From positions 620,001 to 684,000 of the forward strand of contig NZ_MRDL01000051.1 of the NCBI RefSeq assembly GCF_002008365.1: a stretch of 64,000 bases of DNA, in the 5' to 3' direction. Origin of the DNA: Rhizobium leguminosarum bv. viciae USDA 2370 (GTDB taxonomy: Bacteria; Pseudomonadota; Alphaproteobacteria; Rhizobiales; Rhizobiaceae). Position 1 is the stretch's first letter; every line of letters begins with the position of its first letter. The position numbers and the translations under genes were made by a program. Shown here in pieces: positions 1-7,360 of the stretch. Below the pieces are notes generated by a model. The model saw nothing but the letters and a program-made list of their open reading frames with translations, ran no database searches and was not told the DNA's origin.

Positions 1-46
1 AAGCAACAGCGGCGGTGTTGGCCGATATGGACAGGAGCTGGGTCAT
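1..46 (-). CDS. possible 5' end of a gene running off the left edge
   Basis: An ATG on the minus strand opens a 15-codon frame (MTQLLSISANTAAVA) that reaches the window edge without a stop. An in-frame GTG lies three codons upstream. No convincing Shine-Dalgarno sequence is visible, and fifteen residues are too few to recognise a family. The position, divergent from crcB across an AT-rich spacer, is compatible with a real gene start but does not prove one. Confidence 0.25.
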   Translation of the reverse strand, partial: MTQLLSISANTAAVA

Positions 47-168
47 GCCAGTCACCGTATCGGCATGATCTTGGCGCCATCATAAGAAAATCATTGGCAT
101 TTTACAAAATGGTAAGAATTCATATGAGCTCGATTGGAATCACTTTCGCAACGCGGTAAATCCGGCTC

Positions 169-546
169 ATGATCCAGGCTCTCCTTGTCGCCTTCGGCGG
201 CGCTATCGGTTCCGTTCTCAGATATTACGTCGGTCAGTGGACGCTACGTCTCATGGGGCCGGCCTTTCCCTGGGGAACGCTTGCCGTCAATGTTGTCGGC
301 TGCTTCGTCATTGGCGTCTTCGCCGAGCTGATCGCGCGGAAGTTTAACGCCTCGACGGAACTGCGCCTTTTGCTGATCACCGGCTTCCTCGGTGGCTTCA
401 CCACTTTTTCGGCCTTCTCGCTGGATGCCATCTCGCTATTCGAACGCGGCGAGGCTGTTGCCGGCGGCATTTATATCGCTGCGAGCGTCGGACTATCGAT
501 GGCGGCCGTCATCGCAGGCCTTGCTGTCATGCGCGCTTTGGCCTGA
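169..546 (+). CDS. crcB: CrcB/Fluc fluoride ion channel
   Basis: Small inner-membrane protein (125 aa) of the CrcB/Fluc family, which exports fluoride as a dual-topology dimer. Four hydrophobic segments are visible (about residues 3-20, 33-54, 65-88, 97-123). Family hallmarks are present: the N-terminal GGAIGSVLRY, the GTLAVNVVGCF segment carrying the pore Asn, and the GFLGGFTTFSAFS stretch holding the fluoride-lining Phe/Thr/Ser residues. Length is typical. The upstream 120 bp is AT-rich and holds a 14-bp palindrome at 98-111, but I could not find the conserved core of a fluoride riboswitch. Family assignment is secure; fluoride specificity is inferred from the family. Confidence 0.95.
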   Translation: MIQALLVAFGGAIGSVLRYYVGQWTLRLMGPAFPWGTLAVNVVGCFVIGVFAELIARKFNASTELRLLLITGFLGGFTTFSAFSLDAISLFERGEAVAGGIYIAASVGLSMAAVIAGLAVMRALA

Positions 547-640
547 TCTCTTTTCCGGTTTCCGTTTTGCGTGAAAATGCTCTAAAGGCTGCGGCAAGAA
601 CGCCGGCTTGGCCCGCGCAGCAATTTCCGAAAGATTTTTT

Positions 641-1633
641 ATGGCTGGCATTGAACATATCAAGGTTGAACCCGACGAAGCCGGCATGCGGCTCGATCGC
701 TGGTTCAAGGTACACTTTCCGGGGCTCGGTTTCGGCCCGCTGCAGAAGCTGCTGCGCTCCGGCCAGGTGCGCGTCGACGGCGGACGTGTCAAATCGGATG
801 CGCGCGTGCAGCCCGGCCAGACGGTGCGCGTGCCGCCGCTGGATGTCGATGCCAAGCTGAAGTCAGGACCGATCGCCGGCAAGGATCTCAAGCATTCGAC
901 GGATTTCGAACTGCTGTCGCGCATGGTGCTGCATGAGGACGAAAAGGTGATCGTGCTCAACAAGCCACCCGGTCTTGCCGTGCAGGGCGGCTCCGGCGTC
1001 GCCAGGCATATCGACCAGATGCTCGAAGCCTGGACCAGCCCGAAGGGCGAGAAGCCGCGGCTCGTCCACCGTCTCGACCGCGATACTTCTGGTGTTCTCG
1101 TCATCGCCCGCACCCGCGGTGCCGCGCAGAAGCTGACGGCGGCCTTCCGCGAGCGCGATACCAAGAAGACCTACTGGGCGCTGGTCAAGGGCGTGCCACG
1201 CAAACACGAGGACAAGATCTCGACCTGGCTCGTCAAGGAGCCGACGGCTGACGGCGACCGCATGCGTATCGCCAAGCACGGCGAGGATGGAGCAGATCAC
1301 GCCGTTTCCTTCTATCGTGTGCTCGAAACCGCCGCCCAGAACCTCGCCTGGCTGGAGATGGAACCCTATACCGGCCGTACCCATCAGCTGCGTGTGCACG
1401 CGCTGCATATCGGCCATCCGATCATCGGCGATCCGAAATATTTCGACGACGATCCGAATTGGGATTTTCCAGGCGGCGTCCAGAAGAAGCTGCATCTGCA
1501 CGCACGTCACATCGACATCCCGCACCCCTCCGGCGGGCGCCTGCGCATCAGTGCGCCGCTGCCGTCGCATATGGTGCAGACCTGGAATCTTCTCGGCCTC
1601 GATCTCGCCAGTGCCGAAAGGGACGCCGAATGA
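641..1633 (+). CDS. rluC: RluA-family 23S rRNA pseudouridine synthase (RluC-like)
   Basis: Predicted cytoplasmic enzyme (330 aa) converting specific uridines of large-subunit rRNA to pseudouridine. An N-terminal S4 RNA-binding domain (about residues 10-70, with GMRLDRWF) is followed by the RluA catalytic domain, which carries HRLDRDTSG with the catalytic Asp, then GRTHQLRVH. The ATG at 641 is preferred over an in-frame TTG at 608 because the S4 domain begins directly after it. The stop codon overlaps the start of the next gene (ATGA), so the two are translationally coupled; the HAD hydrolase and ATP12 genes follow in the same direction, an order I recall from other alphaproteobacteria. Which uridines are modified cannot be read from sequence. 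Confidence 0.92.
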   Translation: MAGIEHIKVEPDEAGMRLDRWFKVHFPGLGFGPLQKLLRSGQVRVDGGRVKSDARVQPGQTVRVPPLDVDAKLKSGPIAGKDLKHSTDFELLSRMVLHEDEKVIVLNKPPGLAVQGGSGVARHIDQMLEAWTSPKGEKPRLVHRLDRDTSGVLVIARTRGAAQKLTAAFRERDTKKTYWALVKGVPRKHEDKISTWLVKEPTADGDRMRIAKHGEDGADHAVSFYRVLETAAQNLAWLEMEPYTGRTHQLRVHALHIGHPIIGDPKYFDDDPNWDFPGGVQKKLHLHARHIDIPHPSGGRLRISAPLPSHMVQTWNLLGLDLASAERDAE

Positions 1634-2283
1634 AACTGGCGCTTTTCGATTGCGATGGCACACTGGTCGATAGCGCCGGTCTGATCCACGAAACTATGCG
1701 CAGGACCTTCGATAAGTTCGGCAGGCCGGAACCGCGCTTTGAAGACACCAAGGCCATTATCGGCCTGTCCCTCGATATTGCGATTGCCCGCATGCAGGGC
1801 AGGCAGCATGTGGAGCAGGAAGACATCGACATGACGGCGCATTACAAATCGCTGTTCTCGATCGTGCGGCAGGACCTCGATTACAGGGAGCCGCTGTTTC
1901 CCGGCATCCGCGAGATGATCGACGCGATCAGCGGGCGCGATGACCTGCTGATCGGCGCGGTGACGGGCAAATCCCGCCGCGGGCTCAAGCTCGTGATGGA
2001 GACACATGGTTTCGACGCGCATTTCATCGTCGCACGCACCGCCGACGATTGCCCCTCCAAGCCGCATCCAGCCATGGTGACGGAATGCTGCGATGAAACC
2101 GGCATGAATGCTGCCGACACCATTGTCATCGGCGATGCGGTTTACGATATGCAGATGGCAAAGGCTGCCGGCGCCAAGGCGATCGGTGTTGCCTGGGGCT
2201 ATGCCAGCGTGGATGAGCTGATCGCCAACGGCGCTGATGCGATCGCCTACCATCCGAACGAGATATTGCGTCATTTTTCTTGA
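1630..2283 (+). CDS. HAD-superfamily hydrolase (phosphoglycolate phosphatase-like)
   Basis: 217-aa haloacid dehalogenase-type phosphatase. Motif I is DCDGTLVD near the N-terminus (residues 7-14), motif II the VTGKS region, motif III the Lys in KPHPAM, and motif IV GDAVYDMQMA with its acidic metal ligands. The cap lies between motifs I and II, as in subfamily IA phosphoglycolate phosphatases and related phosphatases. The start overlaps the stop of the upstream pseudouridine synthase gene by ATGA, and the ATP12-family gene follows after 9 bp, so a three-gene operon is likely. The substrate is unknown; similarity to Gph-type enzymes is not enough to assign phosphoglycolate. Confidence 0.9.
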   Translation: MKLALFDCDGTLVDSAGLIHETMRRTFDKFGRPEPRFEDTKAIIGLSLDIAIARMQGRQHVEQEDIDMTAHYKSLFSIVRQDLDYREPLFPGIREMIDAISGRDDLLIGAVTGKSRRGLKLVMETHGFDAHFIVARTADDCPSKPHPAMVTECCDETGMNAADTIVIGDAVYDMQMAKAAGAKAIGVAWGYASVDELIANGADAIAYHPNEILRHFS

Positions 2284-2292
2284 GGTGAGCCC

Positions 2293-3078
2293 ATGCGCGA
2301 TCTGCTGAACGACCTTTCCGAAGGCCTGAGCCATCCCGATCCCATCCGCCGCGCGCAGATTCAGATGAAGAAGCCGCTGCCCAAGCGCTTCTATACCGAC
2401 GTCTCCATTGCCGAACACGAGGGCGGTTTTGCGATCACGCTCGACGGCAAGATGGTGCGCACGCCGGCACGGCAGGTTCTGGCCGTTCCGACCGAGGCGC
2501 TCGCGCAGCTTGTCGCTGCCGAATGGCAGGCGCAGGGCGAGGAGATCAATCCCGTGAGCATGCCGGTAACGCGGCTCGTCAACACCGCACTCGACGGCGT
2601 TGCCGCCAACGCGCAGGCGATCTTCGAGGATATCCTGCGCTTTTCCTCCAGCGACCTCATCTGCTACCGAGCGGGGGAGCCGGAACTTCTGGTCGAACGC
2701 CAGGCCGAGCACTGGGATCCCGTGATCGACTGGGCGGCGAATGATCTCGGCGCCCGGTTCATCCTCGTCGAAGGGGTGATGCCTCAGGAGCAGCCGCGCG
2801 AGGCGACTGCCGCCTTCGCTGTCACGCTCGCGAGATATGATAGCCCGATGGCGCTTGCCGCGCTCCACACGGTCACCACGCTGACCGGCTCGGCGATCCT
2901 GGCGCTCGCCTTCGCCGAGGGCCGGGTAACGACTGAGGAGGCCTGGTCGCTTGCCCATCTCGACGAGGATTGGACGATCGAGCATTGGGGCAGCGACGAG
3001 GAAGCCGAGGAGCGGCGGGCCAAGCGCTTTGCCGAGTTCAAAGCCGCAGCGGATGTTTTTTTCGCCCTAAGCGCCTGA
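2293..3078 (+). CDS. ATP12-family F1-ATPase assembly chaperone
   Basis: 261-aa protein of the ATP12 family. In mitochondria ATP12 binds the unassembled F1 alpha subunit; alphaproteobacterial homologues are assumed to do the same for AtpA. Typical features are the early RFY segment followed by a TLDGK-type beta hairpin, the TRLVNTALDG region, an acidic RFSSSDLICYRA block and the C-terminal WSLAHLDEDWTIEHWG signature. It has no signal peptide and is cytoplasmic. It lies 9 bp downstream of the HAD gene with a TGAGGTGAG ribosome-binding stretch spanning the junction, so it is probably co-transcribed with it. The family is restricted to alphaproteobacteria and mitochondria, which supports the taxonomic placement. 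No atp genes are in the window. Confidence 0.9.
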   Translation: MRDLLNDLSEGLSHPDPIRRAQIQMKKPLPKRFYTDVSIAEHEGGFAITLDGKMVRTPARQVLAVPTEALAQLVAAEWQAQGEEINPVSMPVTRLVNTALDGVAANAQAIFEDILRFSSSDLICYRAGEPELLVERQAEHWDPVIDWAANDLGARFILVEGVMPQEQPREATAAFAVTLARYDSPMALAALHTVTTLTGSAILALAFAEGRVTTEEAWSLAHLDEDWTIEHWGSDEEAEERRAKRFAEFKAAADVFFALSA

Positions 3079-3145
3079 AACATATTGCCTTCCAATGCAT
3101 TATGACGAAGTCTGCGACTCCAACGGGGTGGTGCGGGATTTTGCA

Positions 3146-3604
3146 ATGAATTGGCTGAGGTCGTGTTTTTGCCGGGCCGCACTTGTCTGTATCGCGCTTA
3201 CGGCCTGCGTCGGCCTCTCGGCCACCAAGCCGGAGGCACCGGTCTATGATGTGCGCAGCGCCGTCGTTCTCTCCGGTCCGAACATGCCGGCCGAGCTGCT
3301 TTCCGGCGTCAACGACCGCGTCAACGCAGCGATCAACGCCACCGTGCGCGACACTGTGCTGCCGCGGGTGGTGCTGACAATCCGCGTGGTTTCCATCCAA
3401 AAAGGCCTCGGCTTCCAGAAGGACCGCAACGTCGCCAAGATCAGCATCGACGCGGCCTCGGTCGAGGACGGCTCGGTCATCGCCATCAGCGCCTTCGACG
3501 TGACCAGCATTGCTGCCGATCCCAAGCTTGCCGACGAGATCCTGGCCGAGGACGTCGCGGCAAGGATACGCTCGGTTTTCTCACTCAGCGGGCGCGGGCG
3601 CTAA
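3146..3604 (+). CDS. putative lipoprotein of unknown function
   Basis: 152-aa predicted envelope protein. Starting at the ATG at 3146, the sequence has a short basic start, a hydrophobic core and an LTAC lipobox, so it should be exported and lipidated at that Cys. An upstream in-frame ATG at 3095 would bury the signal peptide and is not preferred. The mature part contains VYDVRSAVVLSGP and an alternating beta-rich pattern with a DRVNAAINATV helix; I do not recognise a named domain. It follows the ATP12-family gene by 67 bp in the same direction and may be read from the same transcript. Function unknown. Confidence 0.75.
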   Translation: MNWLRSCFCRAALVCIALTACVGLSATKPEAPVYDVRSAVVLSGPNMPAELLSGVNDRVNAAINATVRDTVLPRVVLTIRVVSIQKGLGFQKDRNVAKISIDAASVEDGSVIAISAFDVTSIAADPKLADEILAEDVAARIRSVFSLSGRGR

Positions 3605-3614
3605 ATAGTTAGAA

Positions 3615-3656
3615 CATGATGTTGTCCGAAAACCGCGCTCACTTTTCGGCATCATG
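3615..3656. repeat. palindromic intergenic element E
   Basis: Two nested inverted repeats form one long hairpin: CATGATG at 3615-3621 pairs with CATCATG at 3650-3656, and CCGAAAA at 3626-3632 pairs with TTTTCGG at 3643-3649. The design (outer CATG-type arms, inner AAAA/TTTT arms around a CCGC loop) matches the second half of the element at 21056-21100, so it belongs to the dispersed rhizobial palindromes. It sits between the lipoprotein gene and pccB and could fold in RNA, but lacks a U-tract. Confidence 0.7.
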
Positions 3657-3711
3657 CTCTAGCGCATAATCCAACCGCCGGATTGCCGCCCGCAGCGGCG
3701 AGGGAGATCGC

Positions 3712-5244
3712 ATGAAGGAAATTCTCGAGGAACTGGAACGGCGCCGCGGCATTGCCCGCCTTGGCGGCGGCGAAGCACGCATCGACGCCCAACACAAACG
3801 CGGCAAGCTGACGGCGCGCGAGCGTATCGACCTCTTCCTCGATGAGGGCTCCTTCGAGGAATTCGACATGTTTGTCGAACATCGCTCCACCGATTTCGGC
3901 ATGGATAAGAGCCGGATTGCCGGCGACGGCGTCGTCACCGGCTGGGGCACGGTCAATGGCCGCACGGTGTTCGTCTTCGCCAAGGACTTCACCGTCTTCG
4001 GCGGCTCGCTATCGGAAGCGCATGCCGAGAAGATCATGAAGGTGCAGGACATGGCGCTGAAGAACCGCGCGCCGATTGTCGGTATCTATGATGCGGGCGG
4101 CGCCCGTATCCAGGAGGGCGTGGCGGCTCTCGGCGGTTATGCCGAGGTATTCCAGCGCAATGTGCTCGCCTCCGGCGTCATTCCGCAGATCTCGGTGATC
4201 ATGGGTCCCTGCGCCGGCGGCGACGTTTATTCGCCTGCGATGACAGATTTCATTTTCATGGTGCGTGATACCTCCTACATGTTCGTCACCGGTCCCGATG
4301 TGGTGAAAACCGTGACCAACGAGACGGTGACGGCCGAAGAACTCGGCGGCGCCGTGGTGCATACGGTGCGCTCGTCGATTGCCGATGGCGCCTATGACAA
4401 TGATGTCGAAACGCTCTTGCAGGTACGCCGGCTGATCGATTTCCTGCCGCTTTCAAATACCGCGCCGCTGCCCGAGATCGAATGTTACCAGTCGGTGACA
4501 GAGGTCGACACCTCGCTTGACACGCTGGTGCCGGCGAGTTCCAACAAGCCTTACGACATCAAGGAACTGATCCGGAAGGTGGCGGACGAGGGGGATTTCT
4601 TCGAGATCCAGGCAAGTTTTGCCGGAAATATCGTCTGCGGCTTCGGCCGCGTCGAAGGCTCCACCGTCGGTTTCGTCGCCAACCAGCCGATGGTGCTGGC
4701 CGGCGTGCTCGACAGTGACGCATCGCGCAAGGCGGCCCGTTTCGTGCGCTTCTGCGACTGCTTCAACATTCCGATCGTCACCTTCGTCGACGTGCCGGGT
4801 TTCCTGCCGGGTACGGCGCAGGAATATGGCGGCCTCATCAAACACGGCGCCAAGCTGCTCTTTGCCTACGCCGAGGCGACGGTGCCGAAGCTCACCGTCA
4901 TCACCCGCAAGGCTTTCGGCGGCGCCTATGACGTGATGGCGTCGAAGCATCTGCGCGGTGATCTCAACTATGCCTGGCCGACGGCGCAGATCGCCGTGAT
5001 GGGCGCCAAGGGCGCCGTCGAGATCATCTTCCGCAAGGATATCGCCGATCCCGAAAAGATCGCCGCCCATACGAAAATGTATGAGGACCGGTTCCTCTCG
5101 CCCTTCGTTGCCGCCGAGCGTGGTTATGTCGACGAGGTGATCATGCCGCATTCCACCCGGCGGCGGCTGGCGCGCGGGCTGAAGATGCTGCGCAACAAGG
5201 ATCTCGCCAATCCCTGGAAGAAACACGACAACATCCCGCTTTGA
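3712..5244 (+). CDS. pccB: propionyl-CoA carboxylase beta chain (carboxyltransferase)
   Basis: 510-aa carboxyltransferase subunit that moves the carboxyl group from carboxybiotin on PccA to propionyl-CoA, giving methylmalonyl-CoA. Two crotonase-like halves are visible: the N-terminal half with GRTVFVFAKDFTVFGGSLSE and IYDAGGARIQEG, and the C-terminal half with FVDVPGFLPGTAQEYGG and the oxyanion glycines of KAFGGAYDVM. Length and motifs fit the PccB/MmdA type rather than AccD. The ATG follows GGGAGA at good spacing. Its partner pccA lies on the opposite strand about 3.3 kb downstream, so the two are not in one operon here. Confidence 0.95.
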   Translation: MKEILEELERRRGIARLGGGEARIDAQHKRGKLTARERIDLFLDEGSFEEFDMFVEHRSTDFGMDKSRIAGDGVVTGWGTVNGRTVFVFAKDFTVFGGSLSEAHAEKIMKVQDMALKNRAPIVGIYDAGGARIQEGVAALGGYAEVFQRNVLASGVIPQISVIMGPCAGGDVYSPAMTDFIFMVRDTSYMFVTGPDVVKTVTNETVTAEELGGAVVHTVRSSIADGAYDNDVETLLQVRRLIDFLPLSNTAPLPEIECYQSVTEVDTSLDTLVPASSNKPYDIKELIRKVADEGDFFEIQASFAGNIVCGFGRVEGSTVGFVANQPMVLAGVLDSDASRKAARFVRFCDCFNIPIVTFVDVPGFLPGTAQEYGGLIKHGAKLLFAYAEATVPKLTVITRKAFGGAYDVMASKHLRGDLNYAWPTAQIAVMGAKGAVEIIFRKDIADPEKIAAHTKMYEDRFLSPFVAAERGYVDEVIMPHSTRRRLARGLKMLRNKDLANPWKKHDNIPL

Positions 5245-5383
5245 CGTTTTCCGCCGAACAAAGCTGCGCGATCGGGTGTTTACCCGCTGTCGAAAAAGTG
5301 AACGGCCGTCAGCGATCCGTGTGTTCAATCCTTGCGAGGGACAGGCTAACGCTCGGCTCTTATTGTTTTAATGGAGAGGTTTA

Positions 5384-5776
5384 ATGTCAACTTTCGAGCG
5401 TCTTTCTGCCTATCGCCCCTATGGGCTGGCCGCTCTCAGAATCATCACCGCGCTGCTGTTCATCGAACACGGCACGATGAAGCTTTTCGCTTTCCCGGCT
5501 GCGCAGATGGCCGGCCCGCTGCCGCCGCTGATGCTTTTCGCCGCCCTTCTTGAGCTTATCGGCGGTATCCTCATTCTCGTCGGCCTGCTGACGCGCCCTG
5601 TCGCCTTCCTCCTCGCCGGTGAAATGGCCGTCGCCTATTTCATGGCGCATGCTCCGAACAGCTTCTTCCCGGCCGTCAACCAGGGCGACGCCGCGATCCT
5701 GTTCTGCTTCGTCTTCCTCTACCTGTTCTTCTCCGGTCCCGGCGCTTTTGCCGTCGATAACCGCAAGACAGCCTGA
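5384..5776 (+). CDS. DoxX-family membrane protein
   Basis: 130-aa integral membrane protein of the DoxX/DoxD-like family. Four hydrophobic helices (roughly residues 12-30, 44-66, 71-90, 101-120) and the family motif EHGTMKLF after the first helix are visible. Members are poorly characterised; some associate with quinone-linked or redox-stress functions. A GGAGAGG ribosome-binding site precedes the ATG, and the 139-bp gap after pccB suggests its own promoter. A perfect 22-bp inverted repeat follows the stop. Function unassigned. Confidence 0.88.
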   Translation: MSTFERLSAYRPYGLAALRIITALLFIEHGTMKLFAFPAAQMAGPLPPLMLFAALLELIGGILILVGLLTRPVAFLLAGEMAVAYFMAHAPNSFFPAVNQGDAAILFCFVFLYLFFSGPGAFAVDNRKTA

Positions 5777-5786
5777 ACGATAGACT

Positions 5787-5808
5787 GAGGGGCGTCGCGA
5801 CGCCCCTC
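5787..5808. terminator. bidirectional terminator-like inverted repeat
   Basis: A perfect 22-bp palindrome, GAGGGGCGTC followed by its complement around a GC centre, lies between the convergent DoxX and gdx genes. It would form a very stable hairpin in either transcript. The flanks lack a strong U-tract on both sides, so termination is inferred from position and stability. Confidence 0.65.
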
Positions 5809-5818
5809 AACCTTCACA

Positions 5819-6133
5819 TCAGGCAGTAAGCTTGAGACCGGCGATGCCCGCGACGATTAGCGTGATGCAGGCAAGACGGGAGACACTTGCCTCATCGCCG
5901 AGCAGCCAGATGCCGAGAAATACGGTGCCGACCGTGCCGATGCCGGTCCAGACCGCATAGGCGGTGCCGATCGGCAGGTGCTTCACCGCCAGGCCGAGCA
6001 GCACGATGCTCACCACCATGGATATGACGGTCAGCGCCGTCGGCAGCGGCCGCGTGAAACCATCGGTATATTTAAGGCCGATTGCCCAGCCACATTCAAA
6101 AAGACCGGCGAGAAAAAGCAGAAACCAGGCCAT
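5819..6133 (-). CDS. gdx: SMR-family guanidinium exporter (Gdx/SugE)
   Basis: 104-aa small multidrug resistance protein with four transmembrane helices. It closely resembles E. coli SugE as I remember it: the essential Glu13 (GLFECGWAIGLKYT), the GTAYAVWTGIG loop and the C-terminal GIAGLKL are all present. SugE-type SMR proteins are now known as Gdx, proton-coupled exporters of guanidinium. The call is reinforced by two ACGR-loop hairpins just upstream that match a guanidine-II riboswitch. AAGGAG at 6140-6145 lies 6 nt before the ATG. yaiI lies upstream on the same strand, but the riboswitch suggests control of this gene on its own. Confidence 0.93.
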   Translation of the reverse strand: MAWFLLFLAGLFECGWAIGLKYTDGFTRPLPTALTVISMVVSIVLLGLAVKHLPIGTAYAVWTGIGTVGTVFLGIWLLGDEASVSRLACITLIVAGIAGLKLTA

Positions 6134-6153
6134 GCGACTCTCCTTGTTCAAGA

Positions 6154-6206
6154 GCGAGGCCGTCCCCGCGACAGTTGCATCCTGGAGGATGCCGCAGTCG
6201 TCTGCG
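6154..6206 (-). promoter_or_regulatory. candidate guanidine-II (mini-ykkC) riboswitch
   Basis: In the minus-strand leader of gdx two hairpins carry ACGR tetraloops. The first (6193-6206) is CGCAG-ACGA-CTGCG with a perfect 5-bp stem; the second (6154-6169) is GCGGGG-ACGG-CCTCGC with a 6-bp stem including one G-U pair. The linker is 23 nt. Tandem short hairpins with ACGR loops separated by a variable linker are the definition of the mini-ykkC class, which binds guanidinium and controls SMR genes. The linker can also form its own hairpin (6177-6192) and contains CCTCC, complementary to the gdx ribosome-binding site, suggesting control of translation. The pattern is seen directly; ligand binding is inferred. 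Confidence 0.82.
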
Positions 6207-6299
6207 ATAACGCCTATATGCGTGAGGCGGCGGCGGTGTTCAAGGTCGGAATCGGCACGGCTGCCATGCCACCCGTTTCTCGCGGGCTTGGGAGCCGGA

Positions 6300-6767
6300 T
6301 CAGGATTGCCCGCCAGCCTCGGCGGAAAGGCTCTTGGCGCGGCGGCAGAGGCGATCGAAGGTTTCGAGGAAGCGTGAACGGTCTTTCGGGCTGAAGGCGG
6401 CGTTGTAGCCCTTGCTCTCGCCGGTTTCACGCAAGTGCGCGCCGAGATCGCGCATGGCGCTCGCCATGCCGATATTGGTCTCGTCGAAGACGCGCCCTGT
6501 GGGTCCGCTGACGAAGGCGCTAGCGGCGACACAGCGTACGGCAAGCGGCACATCGGCGGTGACGACAACATCGCCCGCACCGGCTCGTTCGGCGATCCAG
6601 TTGTCGGCGGCGTCAAAGGCGTTGGAGACGATGACGTTGTGGATCATCGGATCGCGCGAGGGGCGCAGGCCGGAATTGGCAACGAAGGTGACTTCGAGGC
6701 CGAGACGTTCGGCCACCTTCAGGATTTCCGGCTTCACCGGGCAGGCATCGGCGTCGACATAGATCAA
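6300..6767 (-). CDS. yaiI: YaiI/YqxD family (UPF0178) protein
   Basis: 155-aa cytoplasmic protein of the UPF0178 family, a PIN-like fold of unknown role. The signature N-terminus IYVDADACPVK and the internal DVVVTADVPLA and GRVFDETNIG blocks are clear. No ATG gives this N-terminus: the frame is closed by a stop five codons upstream and the first usable codon is TTG at 6767, with GAGGT in front, so a TTG start is likely. The gene lies between a small secreted protein gene (upstream, same strand) and gdx (downstream). Biochemical function not established. Confidence 0.88.
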   Translation of the reverse strand: MIYVDADACPVKPEILKVAERLGLEVTFVANSGLRPSRDPMIHNVIVSNAFDAADNWIAERAGAGDVVVTADVPLAVRCVAASAFVSGPTGRVFDETNIGMASAMRDLGAHLRETGESKGYNAAFSPKDRSRFLETFDRLCRRAKSLSAEAGGQS

Positions 6768-6810
6768 AGGCTGTTTACCTCATTCAATGCCGACGCCTGA
6801 TACGCGCGGA

Positions 6811-7209
6811 TTACTCGCGAGTCCAGATTTCGCTCGCAACCTTTTCTGAGCCGCCATAGGTCCAGACACCCTGCCAGCTGCCGTCCGGCTGCTCGAAATA
6901 CATGGCGATGCCGAAATTCTCCTTGGAGACGTAGCCGACGGAGATCGCCGTATCCTCGTCGCTTGCCGGACCCATTTCGAAACGATCGCCGCTGAATTTT
7001 GCGCCGAGGCCGGTGCCGATCGACTCGTTCTTGCCGATCATCCAGTCGACGATATAGGTCTCGCCGTTGCGAAGCACCTTGACGGTGCCCTGATATTTGC
7101 TGCCGTCCTCGCTGGTGCCAGCGACCTTGTAGGAACCTGTGGGGTCCGCAAATGCAATGGCGGGCAGTAACACAAATGCACAGGCCGAAATAATAGTCCG
7201 AAAAATCAT
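6811..7209 (-). CDS. small secreted protein of unknown function
   Basis: 132-aa protein with a classic signal peptide (MIFRTIISACAFVLLPAIAFA, cleaved near AFA-D). The mature part reads as a small beta-barrel with repeated turns: GSYKVAGT, GTVKVLRNGETYIVDW, IGTGLGAKFSG, GVWTYGGSEKVASEIW. The ATG at 7209 is preferred because it starts the signal peptide; the frame is open upstream to 7260 but that extension would hide it. It is followed by yaiI after 43 bp on the same strand. I do not recognise a named domain. Periplasmic location is predicted, function unknown. Confidence 0.75.
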   Translation of the reverse strand: MIFRTIISACAFVLLPAIAFADPTGSYKVAGTSEDGSKYQGTVKVLRNGETYIVDWMIGKNESIGTGLGAKFSGDRFEMGPASDEDTAISVGYVSKENFGIAMYFEQPDGSWQGVWTYGGSEKVASEIWTRE

Positions 7210-7263
7210 AGGGCCTCCCTTTTGGCGAAGCACGATTGCCAAGCACCGAAGCGGTAACATGAA

Positions 7264-7288
7264 AGGGCTTCACACTTGGTGAAGCCCT
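7264..7288 (-). terminator. terminator-like hairpin downstream of frmA
   Basis: A perfect 10-bp stem, AGGGCTTCAC with GTGAAGCCCT around a 5-nt loop, lies between the end of the formaldehyde dehydrogenase gene and the next minus-strand gene. In the minus transcript it is followed by UUCAUGUU, a weak U-rich tail. It probably terminates frmA transcription. Confidence 0.6.
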
Positions 7289-7360
7289 CTGCAGATCAGG
7301 CCCGTTATTTTTGGGGTATCGAGCGGTTTTACTTCAAGCCCGCAGTCTTTGTGTCATGCA

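Noticed and set aside
60..168. Possible fluoride riboswitch before crcB
   Set aside because: The conserved core and pseudoknot sequences of the crcB motif could not be found; only AT-rich DNA and a short palindrome are present.
544..592. Fragment resembling a repeat module after crcB (TTTTGCGTGAAAATGCTCTAAA)
   Set aside because: Only short similarity to the repeat modules; not enough to call a repeat.
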